This document shows, piece after piece, positions 1 to 13,056 of a DNA stretch of 64,000 bases (positions within the stretch are counted from its first letter, which is position 1; the number at the start of each line of letters is the position of its first letter). Source of the stretch: Ophioderma brevispina (Eukaryota > Echinodermata > Ophiuroidea > Amphilepidida > Ophiodermatidae); assembly GCA_023653785.1 (NCBI GenBank), contig JAMKCH010035896.1, forward strand, positions 1 through 64,000, given 5' to 3'. The notes beneath the pieces were generated by a model, which did no database searches, was not told the DNA's origin, and was given only the letters and a program-made list of their open reading frames with translations. The position numbers were made by a program, and so were the translations under genes.

Positions 1-518
1 GTCAGTTGATGATCAATAGACGTACCGCAAAGATTTCGACTGGAGATGATGGGGTGTGGCACACGGCGATTTGCATCGTTACTCAAATCACTCGTGAGTG
101 CTTTTGGCTACACATCTCATGCTCAATGTACACACATATACATCATTGTGTGAAATACCAACTCAAATGGAAGCTCGTTCTCTAGAAATCACGACTTGTT
201 ATAACTACATGGAATCCTATGGCACGTTTGCTGCATGAGACGGCCAACCGATTCATCTCTACCTTTAGAATTAAACAATTTAGGTGACTATCTTTAGTTC
301 TATATGATATTTCTACACAATAATTATACATTTCGAAATCTCTGATTCAGATTTTATTTACTGTCATCTACGTAGCTCATACGTAGTACTTGTTATCACT
401 TAAGATAGCAACGCAATTTTGTGATTGTGTCACACGATGTAGTACTGCATTTGATCTAGAGAACACCATCGAATCCGCACGAAAGATTAGGCCATAGTGG
501 ACAAATTCCTTGTTAAAA
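1..518. other. intergenic, nothing recognised
   Basis: AT-rich sequence with stops in all frames. I see no domain-like peptide, repeat arm or RNA gene here. Confidence 0.5.
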
Positions 519-1665
519 TACAGGGGGTCCCAAAACAAGTATGCAAGCAGCAACTACTTCAAAATTTTTCAAAAAACTATTTACCTTAGGTATTTACTTT
601 ATTGAGCGTATTATTAACCTTTGTGTAGAATCAGTGTTAATGCAATACTTCCACCCAAACAAACCACAGATGTAATGGTTTATTAAAGGCTTCTCTGTTT
701 TTCGCCATTCCCATCCTCCTATGGGAACAGAGTAAATGATTCTCAGTGCTTCAGATAAGTATAATGCTCAACTCTGTGCACTTACTACATTATAACCTCA
801 TAACTTGATAGGTATATGCTCTGAGATTAATTCAACATGTGTTCTTTTGTTGTTTTACAACATGATGTTGTCTTAATCTTTAAGGTTGTATAAGTTTTTA
901 AATCGTTTTAAACCTCGCAATCTTTAACCAACTGGCTGTTTACCTGATTATTGTTCAACCTTGTTTTTAAAAAATCAAATTAAACAACTTGTTTAACACA
1001 GCTGATCCTTGAACTTTTAAACTGGTTGTTTAATTCTTGTAACAAGTTTGTGTCATTTTTAAACAAATTGCGCGATGACTCAGGGTAAACGTCGGTGATT
1101 AAAATTTGTTAAACTTGATTAATTTTGTTGCAACAGTGGAAGTCTTACCATGATATTTTACAGAAATAAATGTACATTCAAAAGGGTGCATTGTAAGATG
1201 ACTTTGTGATTTACACTTTGTTAGAGAGTATTGGATTTTTAAAAGTTTTTTAAATTAGATCCCGTATTGTTAAAGATTGAAAACTCAATAAATGACAGGG
1301 TGACCTCTACAGTGTTTAGATGAAAAATTCATACATGTTTTTTTTCCATAACACCTGCTATTTCTGAAACATTTAAAGACTCAGAAAGTCCTAGAAAAAC
1401 GTATCTATGTTAAATTGGGTCAGGATACTCTAATTTCCCCGATTTAAAACGGATGACAAAATCTAAATTTTTGATTAAAATTTTTTAATCTATTAGATTC
1501 TATTTTCAATGTATTTTGATACATGTAATTTTAATCTAACTTTGTCCCTGATCATGCAATCAAATTAGATTAGTTTTAATCTAAGAATTTAATGTAGTTT
1601 CCAATGTATTTTTTTAAATAAAATTAGAATATTTCTGTTTGTACAATTATTTGGACACCCTGTAC
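519..1665. mobile_element. mariner/Tc1-like remnant bounded by inverted termini
   Basis: The left end reads TACAGGGGGTCCCAAAA. The right end, read on the other strand, starts TACAGGGTGTCCAAATAA, so the first dozen bases form an imperfect inverted repeat. Termini of the form TACAGGGTGTCC are common in Tc1/mariner-group elements (family knowledge). The 1.15-kb interior is AT-rich (many TTAAAC words near 850-1140 and TTTTAATCTA words near 1440-1620) and encodes no transposase I can read. The TIR match decays after about 15 bp. It is therefore either an old non-autonomous copy or two chance termini. A related word also occurs at 1293 (CAGGGTGACCTCT). Confidence 0.35.
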
Positions 1666-4000
1666 TGTAATATCTGAGAATAGGAGAATGCCCTGATTGT
1701 GATGATTTTCTGTAAAAGGTTTCGTTTTATAAAACTCGTGGTCAGTGTTGCTGATTTTCTGGGAAACCTTCTTTTTGTTTAAATTTACCTTTATATGCCT
1801 CACACCTCAGTGTGCGTAGTTATGAAAACAAACAATATAACATTCAATTCCCCTTTAAACGGATTTTTTATATTCAAGGTAAAGCTCTAGTCTTGGAGAT
1901 TCCATTATGACTTGATCAGTTATATACACAAAAGTGAATTTCTGGTAAACAGTTACAAAACAATGGTTGTCCTACTCCATCTAAGAGAGTGGGCGTTCCT
2001 ATGGAGTCCATCAGTATTACTGTTTATGTTTTCAAAGCGGTCTATTTACAAAACCGCATATACAATCATCCATTAGTACCAATATTTTTTAAATAAGTAA
2101 TGTGATATTCGTTAAAATTACATAGTATTATTCTGAATGTGTGAAGAAAGGGTGGAATAAAACTCCCAAAGTACTTACCTTTAACAATTGCTAACATTGC
2201 TACCGCCGTTTTACTGCTGTGACAATCAGCCAAGACCGCTACCGGAACTCTGTTCAGGGTACATCCAATATAAGTTAAAAAGGACTCCAGGAAATGTTCA
2301 CCTCAGAAGATATTGCAAGATTGCGCAGCACAAAATGCTATGTTCCATTTTCCTCATTTTCGTGCAAATCGTATTTCAATTTCAATCCGTTACAATCCTC
2401 TTTGAAAGACCAATCGCATTTGTCGTGGTCCCTCTTAGTAATTTCTGTTGGAGTTAATGGCTTAACTCATCTTGAAATTAAGATTGTAGTCGCTCAGGTG
2501 TTACAATTGAAAACAATATAATCTTCCTTCAGCTTCAGTCGAATAAGCAGCTTCGTGCCAGGAGACACGGTTTAGTTCCCGCTGACCGCCCGTCAAACTA
2601 GCCACTTGCCTTATAATGTTCCATGCGGAATCATATCAATAGTTTCCCCGCACACAAGTATCATGTCTTGTACATGACTTCTGTTACTGCCTGTCCTCCC
2701 TACGGCCACCCACCGATGCGCTCTCCTGTTCAATTTACCCTTTTAGAATCATTTCCTGGCGCAGAATATAACAATAAATCTCTGTCAACATCAGTGATGT
2801 ATAAGTGTGAATGTACAACTCTCCTGGGAGATTCTCCACAGTTAGTGACACGGACATCTTAGTGGCACGCACAAGTGAATAAAAAGCTACCTATAACGCG
2901 ACGATGTCTCGCTGGTCAGTGGCCGATATTTGTAATTGTTCAGGTCCAACGCGTGGCGATACGACGCCCAAGTTTAGAGTCAAGAGGAAGGCCGCTGTCC
3001 CCTGGTTTGGTCCCTGTACGGGAAATACAAGAGTGGAGTGACGTTTAAAAATACAGCAATCAAAATACTAACTTTCTGTACTTCGACTGCTGTCCGAGGC
3101 TAACTTGTGAAACGAAATAACAAATCGGTACATTCGGTATAACAAACAATGTGGTGTCGTTACACTGATTCTAGTCAAGCAAGCAGCGGTCAAATTTTAT
3201 ACATAGCACAATCCAAATCACATTCTTCACTTATAGGAGAAAATACGTATAATGCTGTCGCCGGGGCTGTCGGACTTATGTTCCTCATGTGGTCAGCGAG
3301 GCAGTTAGGCTCATACTAGAACATCTTAATTTAAATATACCAGATGAGAGTGCTGTACTGTTTATACGTAATAACCTAATCCATTTTTAATTCATGTGGA
3401 CAATTGCAGACCTGATTACTTAATACTTATCTTTTTTCAATATTCACTGCTAAGGGTAATAAAAAAAGTTTGAGAAGGCATCAAGAACCCGAAAGGTTTT
3501 TTCGATTTGCCAAGCTCTAGAAACGCTTGACCAGAGGGACAAGTGAATTGGAATATTTCTGTGAGTAAGCCAACTTGCATTAATTTGCACTAGAATATGT
3601 GAATAAAAATGATTTTCAAAAAAAAAATTATTCATGTTGTTCTTGTTTTGTTTTTTTGTTTTTGTTTTAGTTTTTTTTTTCAAGGAATTAAAGTGTCTTA
3701 ATATTTGTAAGCATTGTTTTCCTGATCTTAGTATTACCCGAACTGTCTCTATCTTTAATTGCCATCATGACATGTGTGATACTAATGTCCTAGGATCTCA
3801 TTATGGTCATGTAATATTCAATCAATTGTTTTTTCAGAGTATATTTGCTATCATGTACCTATTATTGATTTGAGCATTATATAAAATACCACCACTTTAG
3901 CATTGGACTGTAATAATTTTACTCTGACAATTTGTATAACAGAACAAATTTTACTACATGTATATTCGTTACAAAATTAAAAATAATATTAACCCATATA
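1666..4000. other. intergenic, no supported gene
   Basis: Short open frames occur (for example 2188-2457 and 2623-2862 on plus). None has a recognisable domain or splice context, and all are near the length expected by chance. T- and A-rich homopolymers lie at 3620-3680. The stretch 2560-3030 is less AT-rich than its surroundings but still unassigned. Confidence 0.45.
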
Positions 4001-4123
4001 CCTAACGTCCCTTAAACCTTCAAAACCCACCTGACAAAAATCACGAATTGGAGCCTTGCCTTGGGTTAGTGGGAAATTGCTCTTTTTGTGGTGATTATCA
4101 GATTTACCTATAGGGACGTTAGA
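4001..4123. repeat. small hairpin MITE-like repeat
   Basis: CTAACGTCCCT at 4002-4012 is matched exactly in inverse by AGGGACGTTAG at 4112-4122, giving an 11-bp perfect terminal inverted repeat around about 100 bp. No clear target-site duplication flanks it. Length and design fit a MITE, but only one copy is seen here. Confidence 0.4.
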
Positions 4124-5376
4124 AACACATTACTCATTTTTTTTTATTTATTCTTGTCTTCTGTTTACTTGGTCTTGGTTGCCATGGTTATTATTGAGCA
4201 CTGCATACAATAGGCCACCAGACACCCAAAACACAAACCATACCAAAACATATTAATAACAGCCATCTTCTATCTCAAATTAACTTTATTAAAAAACACA
4301 CACAATACACACAGTACCGATACTGATTATCCATAAAATGACATAAATATGTGCCCACTTCCAAAAAAAATAAATTCAACTCATTAACTTACAATACACA
4401 TGAAGTCATTCTTTTAAAAGGCAATGTTTCAATGCTAGTAAACATATATATTTATTTCTCCAAAGTTATTTTTGTTTAGATAGCATGTTAATGATGTAAT
4501 TATAAGGTAAGACATAATGAATTCTATTTATACCTCAATTAATACCAGATCAGCATGGAGTTAATTGCTGTATTCTCATGAAAAGAATGACCCCAACAAT
4601 TCATTTAAAGTAAGCCTCAAAATAAATGGCACTATAATTGCAAATGACAACGCCCTTTACAAACGAATAGCTCTTTTTGCAATACTTTCTGCCTTATCCA
4701 GTCGAATATGTTTTACAAAGATGCAAGATTGTACGGTATGAAATTTCATGGGTACGTAAACATCAGCATTTGTTTTTAATTGATTAAGCACTCTTCTTTC
4801 AGATGAAGTATGTATTTTAAAAACCAAAAGAAACATCAGTTATAAATGTAATAAGAGGACTATGGAAAGCTATTGTTTTACTACCTACATTTTCCGAATT
4901 CACTGAACAAATGGAATTTTTTTTTAATATTTTTTTTTCGCAAACTAAATACACATTTTCAATCACGTTTCGGTTGAAAAGATGCATCTTGGTGGACCAA
5001 ACCATATTTTAACGAGTGTTTGCGTAAAAAAATTCTGATTAGCTTGAATTACAAATATCGCAAATACCATGTTTTAATTAAGCAAATTTAACCAAGATTA
5101 GAATTTACTTAATTACCGTTCCTTACACATCCGCTAATTCCCATAGGAAGGAAAATAGAGGTGTTTCTATTTCTAGTATGACTTATTCAAGTAGTCAACA
5201 AGTTAAAGTGGCTTTCAATGAATTCAATGAGGAGACTAATTGGTAGTCATCAATCTTCAAAGGTGATTTTGTTTGAAGTTGCAAACCCCCTGTCGCGAAA
5301 AACCGCAATCTTGAGAATACCTTTGCTCATTGTCAAAGGAGAGGTGTATTTCATTTAAAAAATTACAAATCCCGTA
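4124..5376. other. intergenic, nothing recognised
   Basis: AT-rich, with T tracts at 4139 and 4918-4938. The only frames over 60 codons (such as 4817-5005 minus) are low-complexity and unsupported. Confidence 0.45.
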
Positions 5377-6006
5377 ATGAAAATACATCCAGATTGTAAC
5401 AAGAAAGTGGTAGGTTCACCAATAGTAAGTAACGATTTCATGCCGTAAACGAAAACTGTTAGACGTTTGGAATTATTTGTCAACCCTTTGTAAGGAAAAA
5501 TAATTCGGAATGAACCGTGTAGGCACATTTGACCGTTAATGATGGGTCTAAGAAGGCTGTGCTCACTACTGAAGTCCAACCCTTGTCCACAGGTGAAAAT
5601 AGGAGACCACCCCTTCCTCCCGAGTGTTTGCAAAAGCCGCGCTCTAAAAAGCGCCGTTCCCAAAACCTTACCATTTCAATGACCTGCCCCTTGTCATTAT
5701 AGTGTGCAAGTGACATCAACAATATTCTTACCTTAATGCGTACCGTGAACAAGCATAAGAAAGTTCCATGATCGTAAAAATGTATTGAAACAACCTGAAT
5801 CACTCATCACCCAACTGTCATCGGCCGGACTTAAAGCACCTAACTTGGTTGTATGCAGTTATGAACTTGATGTACTGAAGAACATATTACAAAGAAAGAA
5901 AGATTTCGAAAGGTGTGCCAATATATTAACACATTTAACACGTGCTAAATCCACCTACCTGTTCGTGGACAGCGTGTTATCTCAGTATAAAAATAAGAAA
6001 GCATAA
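5377..6006 (+). pseudogene. decayed protein-coding stretch, family unknown
   Basis: Three adjacent plus-strand reading segments look more protein-like than their surroundings. The first runs from an ATG at 5377 (MKIHPDCNKKVVGSPIV) through two in-frame stops. The second, 5523-5702, is open for 59 codons and includes a basic stretch PKPRSKKRRS-like (LQKPRSKKRRSQN) that could be a nuclear-localisation type signal. The third, about 5749-6006, ends LSQYKNKKA and carries DVLKNILQRKKDFERC. They lie in different frames, as expected of a frameshifted relic. I do not recognise the family. The basic motif and dispersed setting make a transposon ORF likelier than a host gene. It could also be chance, because the minus strand has open frames here too (5355-5663, 5480-5803). 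Confidence 0.25.
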
Positions 6007-6826
6007 AATAACAGTGGAAGTTTCCCTACCGCGAATCCAAAAACAGTCCCAATACAGGACACTGATAAGGATCCAGTGAAAGACTGATTCATAAGCAGAG
6101 TCACGTCCCCTATTCCTTGTTACAACGCCTTCACGGTACAAATGACACACTCGTTTATTTCGTGCGGAACAAGCAGCTCACAGGGCCGGGGAAATAGGAA
6201 AAAGAATAATTCTATGGAGGAAGATAGGCGCTTTTTATCGATTTCGTTCGGTAATCACAAGAAATCAATCCACGGGTTTGATGTAATCACATACAGGGGT
6301 ATCGTAGGTAATATATTAAGTATGCATATGTATGAATATCTTGGCAATTCTCAATGCCTGGTGGAATAATTATAGACTGTCGATATTTAAGAGGGATTGT
6401 GGCTGATACGGGGAGGAATCTTGAGAAATCGTTTGAAAGCTTTTTTAAGACACTAGATACTGTGTTTGGTTCTTGTAAGGGTTTGGAAGGCGGTGTTTAT
6501 TGCTAAAAGGCAAAAATCTACTAAACCGAATTATGGTCATCATATCTTTATATGGTTTTGGCAGAACTAAAACTAAGGCAATACAAACCACAACCACAAG
6601 GAAACATTAAAAACAAAACTAATAACAATAGCTAAACAAAACTGTAATTCCCAGCTGTGAACATATTATTCCAAGCGATCTTTTCGATGCCTTAATATCC
6701 CAAATTTTAGTATGAATCTGATTTCTAGCTTCTGACTATTCTTACACGCAGACAAATGCGAGGTTAGTACATATAAACCCCTTACCCATCATGTATATTA
6801 TAAAACTGTTAAAAAGGCTTTCAAAG
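6007..6826. other. intergenic; one small unassigned ORF
   Basis: A 75-codon plus-strand frame at 6142-6369 begins at an ATG and has a Ser/Arg/Lys-rich N-terminal part. I see no domain. It follows the decayed stretch at 5377-6006 and could be part of the same relic. The rest is unremarkable. Confidence 0.35.
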
Positions 6827-7173
6827 TTAAAGTGGGGTGTTCCGATTTAGTGTGGATCGTGTTTTTATTAACTTTGATATGAGAGCTTGGCACTGCCATA
6901 CACATACCAGTAATATCGTGGGAAACAAGACCTTGCGGTTTTGATAATGAAGCGAGAATAAATGCACGTTGCAAGGCTCTATTCACTACTGCGATAATAT
7001 TTAGGGTAACCCACTAAAACGGCGGTTCTTTCGTTATCTTTGCAAAGAAGTGGATTTTAAAGCTGAAATTTCAGGACGAATGGAAAATAGGGCCTTTCAT
7101 CTGATCACAATATACTACTTCCGGGTAAATCGGGGGGGGGGGGGGTCCCAAGGCGATCGAACACGCACCTTAA
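6827..7173 (-). mobile_element. MITE family M1, copy 1 (inverted relative to copy 2)
   Basis: This 347-bp stretch is the reverse complement of 12711-13056 along its whole length, with moderate divergence. Shared words include GGGCCTTTCATCTGAT, CTACTTCCGGGTAAATC and CGTGGGAAACAA. The ends are inverted repeats: TTAAAGtGGGGTGTTCCGAT on the left and the complement of ATCGaACACGCACCTTAA on the right. Both ends carry TTAA. No coding capacity is seen. The conserved C6 run of copy 2 appears here as a run of about 13 G at 7132. Confidence 0.75.
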
Positions 7174-7730
7174 ATCAAGTATACCATGATCTATTCCCAC
7201 CTTACGTGCCCAAGCTAAAAATAATTCCTTTAGTGCCCAAGGGGGGGGGGGTCCAGGCCCAACCCAGAAAACACTTTTCCGTTGGAGTTTGATCATGCCA
7301 CTAACCGATAAATGCGGGTCACGTAAGAACCACTGCCACAATAAAATGAAAATTCCTACCTTTGACCTATGACCTATGGCCAATTGAAAATTGGTAACCA
7401 CCTTCAAAGAAGTGGTTCGCACATTTCCCAACCTCAGCAACTCCATATAATCTTTTTTAACCAAAATAATTCATTATATCTACTCTATAAATACCCCTTA
7501 AAATATTAAAATAATTAAAAACGAGCTATTCAGCATATAAAAAGGTTATTTGATTTAAAGTATTTTATTATTAATTAATTACCTCTAAGTATATAGATAT
7601 TATATATATATATATATCTCATATTATATATAATCTATTGTATATATCCTCCTATCTCTCTATCTCTCCCTTCTCCCTTTCCTTCGCTTTACTTTTTTAA
7701 TTAGTACAATATCTTGATTTTGTTCACTTG
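7174..7730. repeat. G-tract and (TA)n microsatellite region
   Basis: A run of about 11 G lies at 7241. The stretch 7589-7640 is an imperfect (TA)n microsatellite. The 119-codon minus frame across 7105-7464 owes its length to proline/glycine codons made by the two G tracts and is not supported as a gene. Confidence 0.6.
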
Positions 7731-10700
7731 TCCGTTAGTGCCAGGGGGTGTTCCTAGGGACCCAACCTAATTTCTTCTAATGAAGCCGTGGCCAGATTTA
7801 ATTTTTTTGGGTCCCTTAAGTGTTAATTCCAAAAGCCTATATCAGAATGCACAGAATGAACTCATTTTTTTTTTAGAAAATAGCATATCGCTTTTTTTTT
7901 TTTTTTTGTAAAAAATGCCATCATAATCTTTATCTGTTAAAAGCCATTTCAGTCCTTTTTAATTAAAATTCTCAGGGTGCAACAATATATAGCAGGTGTC
8001 CAAAAATGTAAAATTCTGGGTTTTTTTTGGCACTCAAGTAAAGCGCTCTAATCAAAATGTCCTCAATGGAAATGATTACTTTGAGAAATATTTCTTTAGT
8101 ACAAACATCTTTAAATCTCTAATTTCCTATAAGAACAAAATACTAAATTCAGCCTATTTTTTTATATTGAAATTTAGCAACTTAAAATCGTCTTTTGTGT
8201 TTCCACTTTCAAGCATTTCTTTCAGCCAAGACAAAGTCAGAAATCTATTTTGGCTTATCAATATAATTACTACATAGAAGCCAAATATTAGTGGGAAAAT
8301 CTCTCGTTGCACCAACGAAGAAAGAAGAAAAGGAAGACGGAAGGAAAGTAGAGAACAAGAAGGATAAGAAGAAGAGAAAAAAGAGATAAAGTCGAGCAGA
8401 AAGTATAGCCACAAAAAGATACACGAAGTAAAGGCCACTTGGGAAAAGTGACGGCTTATATGGATTTTCGATACGGTTGTCATAAGTTGAAATACAGTGC
8501 GAGGATTTATGATCGTTAAGATGTTCAACTGTTTGACGTTCGTAAAATATAGATTAGAGCAACATTGGACTTGATATGAAAACAAGAATAGCTTGTTAAT
8601 TGCATAATGCTGCCAGTATTGGTGATTTTTATTGTAAATTACACGTTTGCGCATCATTGCCCGATTTCAATTTCGCCGATTGCTATAACCCTTACTGCAG
8701 TTCTCTTTTTTTAAATGTGTAAATGTGTCTGTGCTAATGGTTTATAGTTTTCAAATAATCCCAAATTGGCATTGCGGAATAAGGATACGAGGCTACTGTT
8801 CATAGATAATTACATAGGATATGCCATTGCTATCTATGAATGTTTATGCAGAATTTCATTTTTGTGTTTGAATTGCAGGCAATTTGTCAGCTTGTTGAAT
8901 TACCGATATGTTTCACATAAAACAGCTATTTATCTCTCATTGATGTCTTCTTTCTTCCTAGATTCTTCTTCTTGTGGGTTTCTTATTCTCTTTTGTTGAG
9001 CACGTGATCAGTAGAATGTCATGTTGAGCCAGCCGAGGACATGCACAAACATCATGGCATTCTAATGATGTGTGCCACGTCGAGACACATATAAATGTTT
9101 GCAATCATATGTTGGGTTGATTTAAAATTAGCGAAAGTCGATGAAAACAAGATATTATATTCCAATGCGATGACTACCAAAAAATGGATTAGCAAAATTA
9201 CATGTAATGTAGCAATGCCAAGAAAGAACATTACATTTAAGACGACGTAAAGCATTTCAATTAATCTATAAAAAAGGTATCATAGCGCATTTACCGTGGG
9301 CGCCGTTGTATAAGGATATATCTTCCGATATGGGCGGGTTTATCTTTTACATTTTAATAAAAATATGATTCAACGCATCAATTTGACCGATTGTCGATAA
9401 TAACGAAAGCTTGTATACTTAAAATGTCAACAAGAGGCAAACGGGCAGAATACCACTTCGTTTTAAATAAAAATCTATTTATTTAAACTTTAACAATGGT
9501 TGGATTGGTATCAGAGTCTCATTGGTCTTAAATAGGCAACATATACTATTTTAAAGAGCTTTTTTTTTTTTTCAAAAAAGGTCCAAACACTTTTGGTCGA
9601 AATCGCGTTCTTTAGCAGACAAAACACAAACACACATTTGACACTGATTTTATGTTTCACAGCATATCTCTTCTTCCAAAGTTATGGGCTTCGGCGTTCC
9701 GGATATGTCCGGAAAATTCGGTTTTTGGAAAAAGTTGGCTAACTTCTTAGCAGAAAATGAGAGCAATATCCAAAATTGTTTCTTATATCATTTTATCAAA
9801 ATAACCCCAAATGGAAAGTTTAAAAGCAATACGGTTTTGAAAATACTTCACACATTGGCGGCCATCTTGAAAAAAGTGTCAAAACTCGCAGAGTTTAGAA
9901 GCAATTTCGATGTTGTTTCCGATATTATTTTCCATCTTGAGTTCCCTTTACAGTGAATATTATTTCATATCGTGGTTTTATGGAATTAGTTTGCCCTTTG
10001 CCCAAAATTTACTACCATTGTTTCCACAAGGGCCTTACATGCACCTCACAGCCAGAAAATAAAGAAATATCAAATAAAGAAATGTAAAAATCAGGCAGTA
10101 AAATTAATGTGTTTCTTTCGCTTCTTACATGTGAAATCTTTCGTTACAACAAAATTATATTAATTGATAAAGAGCAATGTATTATTTGAACAAAATGGGA
10201 GTTCTTTCTCATTTCTCATTTGTTTGAAGTACACTGTTAAAACTAACCTGTAAAAAACATGCATTGAACTGGCAGCTGGGACTCACTAACGTGCAAAACG
10301 TAAACTACTGGAGCCGAAAATACGAACCATGCCGGGACGGTAAAATAACGGCGTAAAATCTCAGCTTCACGTTATTGTATAGATTTTTGACTTGTTTAAA
10401 CAATATTGGAATTAAAACGTTATTACAATCCTCTGAACCAAATTTTCACACGTTGTACTATGGCATCATACAAACTTTACCTACTACGTGGTTGTAAAAA
10501 GTTTTTTCAGCCACAATTCTGAGAAAAAAGGGCAACAAACAACGGGTAAGCGCGAAGAAATAAAGATTTAAACCAGTTTATACACTTTGCCTTACATGGT
10601 AATGTAACCCCTTTATATGGTCACCAATTACTTAATCATCATCTGAATACACTTAATACACGTACCTTAACTAGATCGAACCAGGGCCTTAAGATACAAG

Positions 10701-10769
10701 TCCTAAACCGTATCTACTACACTATGACTTACTCTGCTAGTCAGATGGCTAAAAATTAAATATTATATG
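7731..10769. other. intergenic; polypurine-biased patch, no gene
   Basis: About 75 bases at 8317-8390 are almost all A and G. Their complement accounts for the Ser/Phe/Leu-rich minus frame at 8154-8657 (167 codons), which I treat as compositional. T runs occur at 7866, 7892 and 9561. The plus frame 9684-9956 overlaps a word of the kind GGCGGCCATCTTGAAAAAA that recurs at 43495 in an inserted segment, so this is probably repeat-derived. No RNA gene is seen. Confidence 0.4.
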
Positions 10770-10791
10770 GTGTGTGTGTGTGTGTGTGTGT
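10770..10791. repeat. (GT)n microsatellite
   Basis: Eleven uninterrupted GT units. Confidence 0.9.
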
Positions 10792-12174
10792 ACTACTTTT
10801 TTTTTCAAAGTAAACTAAATATACAAAAAGGAGCAAAAGAGGTTTTTTTAAACTTTTTTTTAAATGATAGGGACAATAAGATTTTGCATTTTTTTTTAAA
10901 TGACGTTACTTACGATGTTTAATTTAACACCTTTTGTAGGTCACAAACGATTTTCATCATTGTTTCGTATTCTTACCTATTCAAAACAAGTACTTTACAA
11001 AAGAACTTAATCTTTACGGAAAATATAATAACGTCAGCGTATAAAGACTACCTTTTTTCAAAAGTGTGTATTATATGTTTACCACTGTTTCTTTCCATTT
11101 TTCTTCTGCTTCCAAATTGTAACTTTTATTTAGGTATAGGTAATAAAGCGTGACGATTATTGAATAATTGGGGTTTACCGTAATTTAAAGGTACAGTCTG
11201 GTTAAACTAGGCACATTTTTAACAGTGTAGGTTTTATCATCATCACTACTATATATTACATCATTTTACCTTTGGGGAACTCCACTAACATATTTGTCTT
11301 CCTCATATAAAATGGGCCTATATGGTTTTAGATTCGACCTGGGACGATATCATATGCGACATAGAAGAAGGTGTGTTGAACATAAATCAATTAGTGTCTC
11401 ATATGCAAAATTCGACAATTAACCAATTCTACGGCTATAATAATATTTTCGAGAGTGTCACATAATCACCTGCCTGACGTAAGCGATACGTTTTTGCACT
11501 TTTAAAGTGAATTTTGGTTACAGGGCGACACCAAATAAGCTGAATCATCAATGTTGTGGTTTTTTCGCTGAGTAGAAACCAATTCAGATTTTGTAACTGT
11601 ATTAAAAGGAATGCAGCGATAATGCGAGAGAAAAAAAAAAAACTGCGGACGGGAAAAGTGCGTTTTTTAGCTTAAAACCAAGGATGAGCATGTACAATTC
11701 CATATAACTTTAATGTAGGAACTTTCTTCTGAGCGAAGTCCACAAGTAGGGAAGGGCTTGGTTGGTGTTGTCAGGATTTTTCAAAAATGAGTAACAGATC
11801 CAGTGCTGCGGCGTATCTTTGAATACAGGACTCATTAAAATGGCCCGCGCTTTGAGGCTGGGAGACTGGGGCGGATTGGGAAAGTTCAGGGTTTTCACAC
11901 TACTTTATTACGACACTGGGCTGGATGTCCATGTCACGTCTTTCTGGACTGTAATGGGACCGACGGCTTAACGTCCCCTCCAGGATAGGACGCTAGGCCA
12001 CGCTCTCCGCATAAGAACACAAAATCACAAAAAAGTGAAAAAAATGAAGTAAGTAGTATTGAGGGAATCGGGTCATATTGTCTCCCACGAATAGACATAC
12101 ATCAATTTTGCCGTCTCAAAATCTACACTAAAATACACTTAACACCAGGCCACAGAAGTAATTAATAATAATAA
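10792..12174. other. intergenic, nothing recognised
   Basis: AT-rich, with an A run at 11631. The stretch 11900-12010 is more GC-rich than its neighbours but shows no coding or RNA structure I can support. Confidence 0.4.
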
Positions 12175-12522
12175 TATCTGTGTTTGAGTGCACACTCTAG
12201 AGGTCATGGTGCACCAAATGACTGGATATTCACAGGGAAAGGCTTTTTTGAAGCATGTTTAGTCGGAATTTTGATACCCACGTTACAGAATCAGATAACA
12301 AGTACTGCCTTGTCTTTAATACGCGGATTTCAAGCCAACCACTTGCAGGTTTATGTTAGCACATCCCTGCCAGTAATACAAATACCAAAATACGAATTTT
12401 TTTTCGATGATCCAAATCAGCCAATCGCTGCTTATCCTTTTAATGAAAGACTTGTTTTGGATTTGGGTTGCATTGCTGTTTTTATTTTTATTTGTGTTAG
12501 TTTGTTTGTTTTTCTAAAGTGA
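12175..12522 (+). other. unassigned open frame with a C-terminal hydrophobic segment
   Basis: An open frame of about 115 codons follows a stop at 12172. There is no early ATG (the first candidate start is a TTG at 12184), so if real it would be an exon, with TGTGTTTGAG before 12188 as a weak acceptor. The residue mix is ordinary (SLIRGFQANHLQVYV, DDPNQPIAAYPFNERL). The last 20 residues (LGCIAVFIFICVSLFVFLK) are hydrophobic enough for a membrane segment and end at a stop. No domain is recognised and no partner exon found. In AT-rich DNA a T-rich tail easily yields such a segment, so confidence is low. Confidence 0.15.
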
Positions 12523-12710
12523 TTCTAGTTTGAATTTTAAGGTATATTTCCTCATTCTATTTTACGTCTTGTCTTATTCCATTCCCTATCTCTTCGAAAA
12601 TGATCATCTTAGTAAGAATTTAACAAAAGCACCCGCGTTCTATCGTTCTCATATTCGTTGTGTATTGAACGGTATCTATATCTGGTGCATTGTACAAATT
12701 AGGTGGCTGC

Positions 12711-13056
12711 TTAAAGGTGCATGTTCCGATCGTCTTTGGGACCCCCCGGATTTACCCGGAAGTAGTATCGATTTTGATATCAGATGAAAGGCCCTATTTT
12801 TCTCATTGTCGTCCTAAATTTTGTGTCCTCTAATCTATTTCATTTCCAAGATATAAACGAAAAAACGCCAAATATATGGTTAACCATCAATATTATAGCA
12901 CAGTATTGAATATGGCTTTGCAATGTGCATTATTGCTTCTACCATCAAAGCCGCAAGTTTGTTTCCCACGGTACTTGATGGGGCGTATGTACAAATGCCA
13001 AGATCTCATATCAAGTAGAAAACACAATAGACATAAATCGGAACAAGCTCCTTTAA
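12711..13056 (+). mobile_element. MITE family M1, copy 2
   Basis: A 346-bp element with inverted ends: TTAAAGGTGCATGTTCCGAT at the left, and the complement of ATCGGAACAAGCTCCTTTAA at the right. It matches 6827-7173 in opposite orientation end to end. Its right third also matches 55560-55679. The plus-strand frame 12876-13178 runs through it and out of the right end, so it is not a gene. TTAA at both tips could be a duplicated TTAA target or part of the TIR. Confidence 0.8.

Noticed and set aside
7105..7464. 119-codon minus frame
   Set aside because: Kept open by two G tracts and overlapping MITE M1; no domain, and MITE copy 2 does not keep the frame.
8154..8657. 167-codon minus frame with hydrophobic runs, possible membrane protein
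   Set aside because: It follows a purine-biased patch and T-rich DNA. Phe/Leu/Ser/Ile dominate, and there is no family or splice support.
11900..12010. GC-richer patch as an exon or RNA gene
   Set aside because: No open frame with support and no foldable conserved RNA pattern could be defended.
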